NCBI GenBank assembly: GCA_003049485.1
Contig: PYST01000164.1
Location: 8,419-72,418 of the forward strand
From: Ophioceras dolichostomum
Taxonomy: Eukaryota; Ascomycota; Sordariomycetes; Magnaporthales; Ophioceraceae
DNA length: 64,000 bases
Direction: 5' to 3'
Shown here: positions 35,641 through 45,968 of the stretch, piece by piece
Layout: each line of letters starts with the position of its first letter
How positions within the stretch are numbered: position 1 is the first letter of the stretch
Position numbers and translations under genes: made by a program
Notes under the pieces: model-generated
Databases searched by the model: none
What the model was told of the DNA's origin: nothing
The model's input: only the letters and a program-made list of their open reading frames with translations

Positions 35641-38260
35641 CCTTTTTTCGTGCGTCATTGGCCTTTTGCTCTTCACTTCTTCTTGGTCTCAATTTCCAAC
35701 ACTTGCATGCAGAAGAGAGACATGAGGGGGTGCAGGTGGTGCATGGGCCTACTTACAAGCGAAGCGGAGATGCCCGCGGCTGACTTTTGGTCCTCATTCT
35801 CCTCCCCATCATCATCCTCGCCTCTTCTCCCTTTCTCGCATCACAACCTATATCGAACGAAAGCGGAGAAAGAAGGGAAGCGAGCAGAAAACACAACATA
35901 AAGGTGAGGGGGTGCGATGGACTTGCATAACTAAACTGCAACCAGCACGTCGAGAGGACTGGTCTGATGACTTGACCAGCTGCAGCGACCTTGATCATCT
36001 TCGATGCCAACGACACCGGCTTGCATACGGCCGTCGTAACCTCTCCAAGGGGCCACCTCCTCCAACTAACTAGTCCGAATAGCGTCGGTCGGAGCCCTTT
36101 CCCACGGGACTTACACCCGCCCTCCCTTGTCTTCCGTTCCGCCCGCCTCCCTCTGACTTTCCGTCTGACTCCCCCTCCACTTTCCCCAATTCTGCCTCGT
36201 ACTGGGGGGTGGGTTGCGGGAGTTTCGGGGAGGGACGAGCAAGCTCCCACATGAACGGAGGACCCAATGGATTTTGGCCCAAGCAAGCCCGGCCACATCA
36301 CTTGATCTCCACGGCCTAATACGGTGGCCCGACCCGTCGGTCCCGGTAAATAGGTGGTCACAGAAAAGACACAAACTTGTCCTCATCGGTTCGAACTCGA
36401 CGCAGCCTAACCACCCTCCCCTTGTTGCGACCAGCCATTTCGGTGCTCAAACACAACACCGCATGGTCCAGCCGTGGTTGCTCCGCAGAACTAACCACAT
36501 CATGTCCCACTCTGTCGGACACGCAGAGGCAGGAGGCGAGTTAATTATATGCTAGGTAGGTACCTATTGCCTCGGGAAGTGTCCCTCCTTCAGGGGGAGA
36601 ATTGCCGTCCCAGCCTCTTCTGCTTCAATTATCAGGCCTACCTACCAAGGTAGCTTCGGGGCTGAAGAACAAGGAATATGAGGGACATGTAACTGAAATC
36701 GGCACCGAGCACATATGCAGACCACTACAACATGCCCGACTTCGGGCTCCAGCTCTTCTCACTCTCAGCTTTCCTCGGATTCCCCACTGAAACCCATTCA
36801 GCCCTGCTGCACCTCTAGCATGTCCTCCGTGCACTCACAGAGTCAAGGGAGGCAAGTAGGACGTAGGTAGATACCTACCTAGGTAGGCACCTGCGGAGGC
36901 ATGCAAACTGCCAGGCGCCTCTTCCTTCTACAGTACCGCACATTTAGATACATGCTACGGACACAAGCTACCGTACATACAGCGGAGTATAGAACATCTT
37001 CCGTGTGTCAGCCAGCGCCAGCAGGATCAGTAGCGCGCTTGTTTCGTCCCGTCGCTGGTTGCCTCGCCTACTGAGCGTCCATCTCGCTCAGCACTTACCC
37101 AGCCAACCAGCTAGCCTGTGAGCTTCTCCTACAAACACACCAGGTATGCATACTGCAACCACCCATCCCCTCACAACAGTCTTCACAAATTTCACAAAGC
37201 AGCGACAATCCCCATCGGCTGCCTCCCAACCCCGAGCCGCTTTTTTTCCCAACCTGAAATCGAGTGATTCACCCAGTCACATCGGCTTCGACCGTTCCTC
37301 GTCGCTGATAGGCAGGCGGCTGCTGGCGAACAGCTTGCTGTGCGTACCGGGGGTGTCGGTCAAAAGAGGGGTGTGGTGGAGTGGTGGCTCTCACTGGAAA
37401 CCCATTCGTAATCCAACCAACTTTCTTCATCTCAACCTGCCTCCTGTGTGCCTCTCAGTTCTCGAGACTTCCCACCCACGCACCACCGTGCATCCATCCA
37501 TCTCGCGATCCCTCTTCTCCTCTCGCTCGGGCAAAAACTACGCGCAAAAGCAAGGAAGTGGCGGCAGGCAACCACCTAGGACAAGCGTCTACATCGGCTT
37601 AATTTCTACCCTTCCTCCTCTTCCCATTTGCCCGACAGGCGCAAGGACGGATTTCCCAGCCCACCCCCTCCCTATCCTACACACCACCCCCCTCCCCTCG
37701 CTTGAAGCCAAAAAATAACGCGCTTAATGTCGACTTTTTTGGCCACGGCTGGGCGTGTGAGAACCACACCAACCACCCACCTACATACGGTGGGAGATGT
37801 GGGATGATATATTCCGTCGCGGACTGGACTGACCATGTACTGATAACGACAGATGAACAACGCAACATACAGAACCAACACGCATATTTTCTTTCCCTCC
37901 CTCAATGCTCTTCCCGCATCCCTCTCCCCATAGGCCCACGCCCACGACCCAAGCGCGCTTCTTTTGTTCCCCCCTCCCTGTTAATCACACGGCAGAGGCG
38001 TGGACTTCGGCGGCAAGAAGACAAACGACGCGCAGAGGAAATTGGAAAAGGGTAGGAAGCAGAGTAAGGGGGGTGCTCCGTAACTCAGACATGTACATGA
38101 AAATACATACATTCATATAGAGGAGAGTCAACTGAGGTCCGTACATATCACATCACCACATACAGACAGACATACAGACCCATCACAAACGCGGGTGAGA
38201 GAAGGATCATTCCCTCACTCATCACCCATTGGCACCCTATGTACTACATCATATACAGGG

Positions 38261-38294
38261 AGGTAGGTAGGTACCTAGGTACCTAGGTAGGTAC
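38261..38294. repeat. TAGG/CCTA palindromic repeat
   Basis: AGGTAGGTAGGTACC followed by CTAGGTACCTAGGTAGGTAC. Units of TAGG and CCTA alternate to make nested palindromes able to form hairpins. Similar blocks occur at many intergenic positions in the window. Confidence 0.85.
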
Positions 38295-38472
38295 GGTCTT
38301 TACGTACGACACGAATCGTAGACAAAGGGCATATCGAAAGAACCAACTGTATGAAGGAGGCAAGCAAGCAGGATTCCATGCATCGCATAGCAGAACGAGA
38401 CCCGGGCTGAACCTCTGATGAGCACAATAGATAACTATTTACGGACAAATAGACGCAGAGTCCTGGCGGCAG

Positions 38473-38501
38473 CTGATGATGATGATGATAATGATGATGA
38501 T
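38473..38501. repeat. (GAT)n microsatellite
   Basis: Interrupted GAT trinucleotide repeat just outside the left end of the inverted-repeat element. Confidence 0.9.
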
Positions 38502-38557
38502 ATCAGGCGAAGGATCGCACCCAACCTCATCTCCGTGCGACCTACTCGCCTACCTAC

Positions 38558-38836
38558 CTTGGCACAAAATTTTGGTTTCTGACTACCTAGGTATCTAGGT
38601 AGGGATACGGACGTCCGTGTAAGGAAGTCTCTTTTCATCCTTGCCTCCCTGGTACATATCACTGCATCCAAACAGCAGAAAAAAGACAGATGGACGCGGG
38701 CAAAGACAGGTAGGATTGCTCGGAACCGAGTCTACCGGGTGCCCTCAACCGACAACCAGCGTGAAGCAAGCTGGGTAACCTACCTTGATACCTACCTACC
38801 TACCTAGGTAGGCAGAGACCAAAACTTTGTGCCAAG
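38558..38836. mobile_element. MITE-like element with ~35-bp terminal inverted repeats
   Basis: The left end reads CTTGGCACAAAATTTTGGT and continues TTCTGACTACCTAGGTA. The right end, read on the minus strand, starts CTTGGCACAAAGTTTTGGT and continues CTCTGCCTACCTAGGTA. That is about 36 matching positions with three mismatches. The 279-bp interior encodes nothing. This is the shape of a miniature inverted-repeat transposable element. No target-site duplication is visible, so either the ends have decayed or the true boundaries lie elsewhere. A related sequence (GGTTTCTGACTA followed by GGTAGG) recurs near 42650. Confidence 0.65.
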
Positions 38837-40132
38837 CGTCCCGTTTGGGTTGGTCAGCATCGCCGCCCTAGCTCAGGCCCGCGTCACTCCCCGCTCAGTG
38901 ATGCTCAGAGATGCTCAGGATTAGGGTTCTTTGGCGGGACGCAGGCCAACACCGTCCCCGGCCCAACTAACACCACGTCGCCTTTCCCCCCGAATTTTGT
39001 CAACTTTACGCGACCGCCGCTATGGATGAGGCATTCGGCCACCGACGCCAGGACGGAGACGCGCGGGTGCGGCCAGAGTCCCTTGTTTCTGGCACCCCTC
39101 CATTCCCGAGTCCAGGCTTTCCCGTTGCCCATTTCCTGGACGATAGGCGTCGTCCAGCGGTGGTTCGGCCCTATTGCTTCTTCCTTTGACCTTTGGTGGA
39201 GGACTGGCACTTTAATAGCACGTTTATGTGAAATTGCGGCCGCCTAAGCTACGTCCTCTTATCAACCTCCCCCGTGCCTGCGTATAGAGCCAATGGGGGT
39301 GAGCTTTAACTACGACGTTTAATTTTAGACGGGTTTTGAACCCAGCCTTACCTCCTCCCTGGCTTAAGGAGAGTGCATGACAAGGCCGTATTCCGCACAT
39401 GAGCTCTTGCGTTTCGACTCGGTTGACATGTTGCGTCTGGAGGTGCGTTGTGGACGTCGAGGGACAGTGGGACGGACGGGACGGAACAAAGCAGAAGGAG
39501 AGGGCTCTCTTTTAATTGTACTTAGGCTTACGTCCGCCCGACAAGAGCCGCCTCAGGCCGTATGCCGAGTTGGGGGCTAGTGTTTGTCGAACACCTTGCT
39601 GTTGGGCTGCACAGGTCCCTTGGCTGCAGGCTGCTGTCTGGGCCTCCCTACACGTCCTCTTTCAGTACGGCTGCCTACCCTACCGTAACGATTGGCTCGG
39701 GACGCCCGACGCCCCTACACCCCATGCCTATTCTGTGGCTTTGTTGGACATCTGCATGTTGGTCAGAAGAGCTTTGCCACTGGAATCCATTCCGCGGAAT
39801 TCTGTCGGCGAATCTCTGGTTGGAAGGCACCTGGTCATCACATTCTGTACTTCACAACTACCGGGCGGTGGCGTGATGGCAGTAAAGCTGCAGAATATTG
39901 ATGAGCTCAGGCTGCCGAATTGGTCGAGGTAGGGGCGCTGGCGCTACCTGATTAATGAAAACCGCGCTCCCTCGAGCACGGATGGCCAGGGGACCAATGG
40001 GGTCAAATACTTGGGCGTTTGCCGATTTGGGTAATAAAGTACCTGGGATATGAGAGCCTTGCTTCGTCTCAAGGACCTCCCAGTTCCCTCTTCCAACGCA
40101 TTCTCCTCGCCTTGCTCGGGCTTGACCTAGAC

Positions 40133-41279
40133 ATGTCGCAAACTACGAGCATTTCCGAGCTCGTAGCTCGCGAGCTCATCCCCATTGCCTACGATCTCGC
40201 CTCGCATCATGCCCTCGGCCGGGGGATCATATGTTTTCAAATCCGACTACCCTGCCTACCTCAAGACACTGCTCCCGCACCCGAGCTCGACTACCGAGAT
40301 CAACATCATCATTCAGCCCAATTGCTCCCCTCATGTTGGAACCCTGTGCAGTGTAGGGCTGGCCTTTGTGATTGCCAGGAGAATGGCCGACCTGGGGATG
40401 GAAGTAGTTGTGATGTGCGATCTCTGGAATAGGGCGAAGGGCGAGCAGATGACGGTTGATGGGCTCGTCTACCAGAGAGGCCTCCACGACACGGGCAAGT
40501 TCCAAACCTACCTGCCCGGATACGAGACCCTGTTGAAGGACCTTGCAGGACGCTACGGGGTGCGGTACAAGGTCCGCCTCGAGGAAGAGTTTCTCGGCAT
40601 GGACGGCATCCCCCAGGTCTTGCAAAAGGTTATTCGGGATCGCGAGCACCTGGCAAAGTACCTTGCGCCATCGACCGGCTCGCTCGCCATCCGCGCTGGT
40701 TGCCCAGACTGCGGTCTCGCCGACAAGCACGGAGTGAACAACAGATATTCGGCCGACGGATCCGAAGTCTCGTTCCACTGTCCATTCCACGGCCGATTCT
40801 CATACAACACCGAGAAAGACCCGCAGAAGTTCCTCTTCAACTGTCAGCTTTTCAATCTCATCCTGGGGTATTTCTATGAGGATGCTCCGTACAACTGGAT
40901 CGAGATCTGTGGGAGCGACTACGCCGGATTCTGGCAGGAGCAGCTTCTCTGGCGGTTCCTCTCCAAACCCGCCATCATCGTCTACACCCCCCTGATCTCG
41001 GATTGGTCGGGAAACAAGGTCTCTAAATCGCTGTACCTGCAGAGGACTGCATACGACTATTTGGTGAAAGCAAACCAGGAGTACCTGCTCAGCTACGAGG
41101 TGCTTCGGCGCGAGGGGAAGGACATCGGTCTGCTTTGGCGGGAGATCGAGCTGTGGGTGGACCAACCTTATCGGCTCTTTCGTGGCTACACCCTTCATTA
41201 CCTCCACCTCTTGTTTGAGCAGGAGGAGATACTTCTCGGGACGATTCACACCCAGGCATGTGAGCCCGAGACGGAGTGA
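40133..41279 (+). CDS. Class I lysyl-tRNA-synthetase-like protein (frameshifted N terminus)
   Basis: The main frame runs from ATG 40209 to 41279 (356 residues). Numbered from that ATG it has a HIGH-like PHVG at 41-44 in a nucleotide-binding start (INIIIQPNCSPHVGTLCSVG), a four-ligand zinc-ribbon pattern CPDC (165-168) and CPFH (191-194), and a KMSKS-like KVSKS at 270-274. Motif order and spacing are those of class I, archaeal-type LysRS. The C-terminal helical anticodon-binding domain is missing (usual length about 500). A second frame starting at ATG 40133 (MSQTTSISELVARELIPIAYDLASHHALG) looks like the true N terminus. It would join the main frame if the five-G run at 40221-40225 had one base fewer. 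Eukaryotic cytosolic LysRS is class II, so this is probably not the housekeeping enzyme; amino-acid activation for another acceptor is inference. Confidence 0.75.
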
Positions 41280-41610
41280 TTGCAGGAGCTCGAGAGAGAC
41301 GTTAGAAGGGGTCGAATCCAAGATGTGGAATCCAAGATGTGGAATCCAAGATGTGTTTTTGAAATTGTCCACCTAGCAACTATTGAGATGAGGAACCTCA
41401 AGTTGATATTGATTGGAGCCATCAACGCCTTCCTGATTGTAGAGCGATGTTGATTGGCCAAATTACTTGTGGGGCCGTCGCCTGTTGGTTGCTCGTGGGA
41501 CAGCCCCCGCCCCCCCCCCCCAAAAACCTCATCAATGAACTCGGACGCGTCGCGTCTCTCGACACACGCCCTCAGCCTCCCTCCACCTCAGTCGTCGGTC
41601 GACCTCCGAA
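41280..41610. other. Short spacer between LysRS-like and ASCH genes
   Basis: A 331-bp spacer between two same-strand genes, the shortest same-strand spacing in the window. It holds three tandem 14-base units (41314-41355) right after the LysRS-like stop and a C-rich run near 41505-41520. It must contain the 3' UTR of one gene and the promoter of the other unless they are co-transcribed. Confidence 0.6.
41314..41355. repeat. 3 x 14-bp tandem repeat
   Basis: Three perfect copies of GAATCCAAGATGTG, 35 bases after the stop codon of the LysRS-like gene. Confidence 0.95.
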
Positions 41611-42219
41611 ATGCCTCGCACCGACAACTTAACGACCGATGTAATCCTGCCGATGCAGGATCCTTACATGAGCCAGATCGTCAACGGGACAAAGAACTAC
41701 GAGTTCCGCAAGTACTGCCTCAAGCCGAGCGTCAAGCGCATCTGGTTTTACCGCACCGCGCCGCACTCGGCCCTCACCCACATCTGCGAGATTTTCCCCG
41801 CGAGGACGCGAAACCCAGGAGACGCCCCTCTCGAAGAAAACGGCTCCGGAAACGCAGAGTTCAACAACAGACACAAAGACTGGGACGGTTACGATTTCGC
41901 CTACAAGATCGTTTCGGTTTACGAGCTGCGGAAGCCCATCTCCCTCGCTGCGATGAGAGGGGAGTATGGATTCAAGGCCGCCCCGCGGGGGCTGGTGTAC
42001 CTACCTCGGTCGGTGGCCAAGCGCGTGGCGTGGCGTCAACAGAAGCTTGTCATCGGGAAGGAGAAGGCGCGGGACGCCGGGGACGGGGACGGGGACGGGG
42101 ACGTGTCGCACGGCGTGTCATGCCAGGGGGCAAGAGGGCCGGAGATGCTCCAGAGGGCAGATATTTGTAAGCCCCGGACCATGGGAGCCTCAGGCACCCA
42201 CGGACGCCTCAGGCACTAA
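41611..42219 (+). CDS. ASCH (PUA-like) domain protein
   Basis: Single exon of 202 residues, with start context GAAATGCCT. Residues about 10-140 form an ASCH-type domain. The hallmark G-x-K-x-x-E-x-R appears as NGTKNYEFRKY (25-35), preceded by the strand VILPMQDPYMSQI. It is followed by IWFYRTAP, an ICEIFPAR strand and YDFAYKIVSVYEL. ASCH domains have a beta-barrel related to PUA and are linked to RNA binding; one bacterial member hydrolyses N4-acetylcytidine (family knowledge). After residue 145 comes a GDGDGDGD run encoded by GGGGAC repeats and a low-complexity tail without domain features, which may be poorly conserved. It lies 331 bp after the LysRS-like gene on the same strand, suggesting a joint role, but that link is inference. 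Confidence 0.75.
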   Translation: MPRTDNLTTDVILPMQDPYMSQIVNGTKNYEFRKYCLKPSVKRIWFYRTAPHSALTHICEIFPARTRNPGDAPLEENGSGNAEFNNRHKDWDGYDFAYKIVSVYELRKPISLAAMRGEYGFKAAPRGLVYLPRSVAKRVAWRQQKLVIGKEKARDAGDGDGDGDVSHGVSCQGARGPEMLQRADICKPRTMGASGTHGRLRH

Positions 42220-44005
42220 GGCCAACAACGGTCGGAAATTACAGGAGACTAGTTCAGAGGCTAGGAAAGGAGCTAGAAAAGGCCACGGGAAAAGGGGCAG
42301 AGGCCCCGAGAGGGCCAGAACAGAACAGAGAGATCAATACAACAACCTTTCTTGATCAAGCGCACGCATCGGTTTGACAACTGTAGGTGGGCTGGCATGG
42401 CGATATTCCTCAGAACTCTCCTTCTGCGCAGGCGTCAGGGCCTGGAGGGTACGGGCGCTTGGGTTGGGACGGATGTGGCCCTCGGCCAGTGCGAAGGGAA
42501 AGCTGTTCTGCGCCTGCTCACCGTCCGACAAGATTACCCGGGGTGCTAAAACGACGCCAAGGCAGCAGCTTAGGCCAATCACCCTGTAATCACCTGTGCT
42601 CAGTTCTGCTCAGGTTAAAGCGGCCAGAACTCGGACCCTGAGCTTAACGAGGCAAAAAATCGTGGTTTCTGACTATAGAGGTAGGAGACATCTAGCAATA
42701 TCGAAGACTCAGAAATCCCAGTGAAGCATATCATCACCAAATACGGCAAGATACACACTCACACCTAAGACGTACCCACCAGTTTACGGCGGTACGGTGA
42801 AAGGCTTGCAAGTCTCGCACCCCCCCTCATCTGCTACGTGCGGACTTGTTTTCCACGACATATTTTGATCAGTCGTCACATGCAGATTAGAAGCCAACCG
42901 CATGAAGGAAGAAGGAAGGGTAACCGCACCAAGAACATGATGCGTCGAAGATTGGAACTCTCCGCGTACATATCTCACTACGTACGTATCACTGCATCCT
43001 GATAAAACAGAGGCAAGATTAGACTGGTACCTCACGGACTCACCGTTGGAAGGATCGCAAGCCCACTCATCACATCTGCTACTCTGCGTACGACCCGCCG
43101 CCGGGACCTACCTTCAAAACACATTCGGAAAAGGTACCAACCTGCATGAAGGAAGCATGAAGGAAGCAGGCGAGGTATGTCAGGTAGTTTATCATTCTTA
43201 TTTTTATTGGCCTTTCCGTCCTCGTCCTCATCCTCTTCCTCCTTCCACTTTCCCTTTCCCCCCCTTCGTCCCGTGCAGTTTATGTAGGTATGTGGTGGTA
43301 CAAGTGGTTGGTAATCAGATAGCAAAGAAAAGACGACGCAGATGACAAAAGAAAGAAATTGGTGAAGGTAAAGAAAGAAAGGGAAAGGGTAGGGGGGCGT
43401 GGTCGCGGTGGGGATGAAGCATGAGAATATACAAAGTCGGTGGAAGGACAGAGGCACCATCCGTAACGTGTACCTCGTCCGTACCTAGAGGAGGTATGTA
43501 GGTGATAGAGAGAGAGGCAGAGGTAGCGAATATGGAACCTCCTTCCCCCTGCTCTTGAAGCTACCTACCTGCCCTCCTCTACAGTCGAGCACCAAAACCA
43601 CCACCACATCTCCTCCAGCAAATAGCGACCTCACATCCTCGCTCCAACCTGCCCGCCCCCGCCGCATGCAAGCCCACCCCAACCAAACCCGCCGCCGATA
43701 TCATCGACGGTTAGATTAGGCGCGTCTATATCCGTCCGAGAGGGAAGGAAGCCATATTCCCTCCCACCTGTCCTACCTACCTCCTCAGCGTAGAGGAGGA
43801 AGGATGCAGGTAAATCACAAACACACCGTCGTCCCCTCCTCTACCTAGATATTCCCGTACGCACGCCTCGGAACAAGAGACGGGCCGGCAAAGGGGAAGA
43901 GAAAAAAGGAATCCTTTTTGTGTCATGTTTATTCTTTATTTCTTCTTTTATTTTCTTCGGATTCGTTTCTCGTCCTCCTCGCGTCTCGTCGTCGTCGTCC
44001 AGTTC
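42220..44005. other. Intergenic, repeat remnants
   Basis: No gene is supported. Around 42645-42690 the sequence GGCAAAAAATCGTGGTTTCTGACTA resembles, at lower identity, the terminal repeat of the element at 38558. From 42960 to 43160 several short strings (ATCACTGCATCC, GAAGGATCGCA, CATGAAGGAAGC) recur from the 38.3-38.7 kb region. The right third is UTR-like and lies downstream of the minus-strand ATP synthase gene. Confidence 0.5.
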
Positions 44006-44905
44006 TTAGTGGTGACCACCAGCATGCGCAGTCTCGCCGTGGTAACCGATGATCTTGAAGCGGCCGAGCATCTCGCCGACGGTGAAGAAGCCCAGCAGCT
44101 CCGCTAGCAGGACGCCACCGGCCGCCAGCTGGGCCCTGGGTAGGTTGCGGACCTGCTGTAGGGCGGCCTGGCCCGAGGGAGGGGCGCGGGCGGCCAGGGT
44201 CTGCACCAGGGCGCTCGGCTTCTGGAGCTGCTTCCATAGGTTTTGGAAGTAGTTTTGAAAGGTGGCGACGGATCTGTAATTTATGGCGGCTTTGGTGTGA
44301 GTAGGGGTGGGTGTGTACTTGACTTGACTTCTTCTTTGAGACTCGTTTTGGACGGACGGAAGGCGGGAGGGCGGGAAGGACAGGCACATTGAACAACAAC
44401 TTACGGAGGGCTCATCTGCTGTTGGCGGAAGACGATCTTGGAGAGCTCTATGCCGACCTTGGAGTAGTAGACGACCCATGGGACTTGGCCTGTATTTCGG
44501 ATAACAAACAAAGCCCAGTCAGCATCTCCGCACTCCCCCAATATCGCATCGTAGATGCCTGGTAGGTAGTGACATCAGTGGCCGGGGATCGGGGTGGATA
44601 AAAAAAATATTCTTACGCTCAACAAAAGCAGCGAGCCTGCCCGTCCGGCCGCCCACCTTGCCCAGCGCACCGGCCAGACCCCTCGCGGCGCCGAGGATGA
44701 CTGGGCCGGCGGCGGATGTGACCCGCGACAGGCCCTGGGCCGCCTTGGACGCCGTGTCCTTGGCGGCCTCGGCGGCTTTACTTGTCGCGGAGCTTGTCGA
44801 TGATGGACTAGGTGTCGACGACTGGAAGCGGCGGGCGATGGTGGTCCTGGAGCCGGCACCGGCTGAGCGGCGCATGACCAGAGGGCGCGCAATGGAGAGC
44901 GACAT
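44006..44905 (-). CDS. atp20: Mitochondrial ATP synthase subunit g
   Basis: Three exons on the minus strand, 44905-44617, 44489-44405 and 44273-44006, give 213 residues. The introns open GTAAGA and GTAAGT and close CAG. The joins restore FVERQVPWVVYYSKVGIELSKIVF and QMSPPSVATFQNYFQNLW, the family's core. The start MSLSIARPLVMRRSAG, rich in R and S with no acidic residue, looks like a mitochondrial import sequence. A long Ala/Ser-rich spacer makes the protein about 100 residues longer than yeast subunit g. The C terminus has the single membrane span with the GxxxG pattern (GFFTVGEMLG) through which subunits g and e dimerise the F1Fo enzyme and shape cristae. A TTATAA element lies about 50 bases upstream. 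Confidence 0.92.
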
Positions 44906-45968
44906 TGTGCGGGATGGATGGATGGAGGGGAGAGGTTTCGGAGAAGCGGGATGAGGTTATAAAAGGCCTCAAGAGAGAAACCTTTCTTCGACACGAAAGA
45001 GTATGATGCTCTCTCAAAATATTAAGTCGTGGCCCGGAGAGGTCGGCGGAGGGGAGATCGATCGATCGTGGGTTTGCGGGCCGAACGACGGGCGTTTGCG
45101 TACGGACGGGCTTCACGGAGGTTTTGAGGGAGAAAAAAATTCAATGGAGGTCGGACGGAGGAACCAAAAAACATTGGCCTCGGAAGATCTCGCTGGTCAG
45201 ATACGGACAGCTTAGCCGAATCGGGGGCAGGGGTTGGTGGGCTTGAGCTTGGAGCATCGACCAATCAGAATGGGCAATTGGATCAGAGGCGGATGGGAGG
45301 AGCCCTGAGCTCTCCGCCTGAGTGTGGCGGCTCTTATTCTCAAGATCTCGTACTTGAGATTAAGACAAAACCCCTAGTTATCTCTTCGTTCGTCGCATTT
45401 GATTTTTCTCCTAGCAACGGTCGTTTTATTGTTGTTGTTTTTACCCCCTAGAGCTATGATATTAAGAGAGCTGGCTACAGCTGATATCGCTGCGCAAACT
45501 ATGGAGTCGACGGGTTATGCCGTGTTTTTTTTTTCTGCTTGGTTTTTGAAGCTGTTCACTGACAAGGCATCCTTGCGACTAGCCGGGATATTGAGGACAC
45601 AAGGACATGGACTTCATGTTCGCCTGCTGCGAAAAGCTCCCTTTTGTTTATGCGACCAAGCCACTCCGCAGAGAGAACTCAAGCAAAGGAAGGACAATGC
45701 CGAGGCGTCATATGGGTCTCGTTTTGCAATATACTGTGCATCCCTGGAGAATAGCAAAGCGAGCTTCTTCCCACATCCATACAGTGTACAAACCTCGAGG
45801 CCTGATTCCATCTAAAAAAGCAGGACTAATAGCTCAGCCTCACACATGATACAACAAACAACAACAACCAAAAGTCCACCAGCCAGATATAATTCAAAAC
45901 CCAAGTCCCCCCTCTCGCCTTTCAACCCAAGTCCTAACCCTAGACTTCCCGCTTCCGCCTGCCTAATC
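44906..45968. other. Intergenic atp20 to lad1
   Basis: Both neighbours are on the minus strand, so this holds the atp20 promoter (left) and the lad1 3' UTR (right). No gene is supported. Confidence 0.6.

Larger units (their letters stand above)
33495..40132. other. 6.6-kb gene-poor, repeat-rich region
   Basis: No convincing gene on either strand. It contains an AC microsatellite (35605-35639), a GAT repeat (38473-38501) and CCTA/TAGG palindromic blocks near 34575, 34830, 36865, 38261 and 38790. It also holds an inverted-repeat element at 38558-38836. Between 39250 and 39930 several overlapping 70-140-codon frames occur, but none resembles a known transposon or host protein. The last 190 bases precede the LysRS-like gene and should include its promoter. 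Confidence 0.5.

Noticed and set aside
37146..37718. 190-codon plus-strand ORF
   Set aside because: A Ser/Pro/Thr-rich translation of pyrimidine-rich DNA without domains.
39325..39360. GGGTTCAAAACCC on the minus strand, resembling a T-arm
   Set aside because: It is a short inverted repeat; no anticodon arm or acceptor stem can be drawn around it.
39250..39930. Possible transposon coding remnant
   Set aside because: Overlapping frames contain a CLFCGFVGH string loosely like a zinc knuckle, but the spacing is wrong and no reverse transcriptase, integrase or transposase motif is visible.
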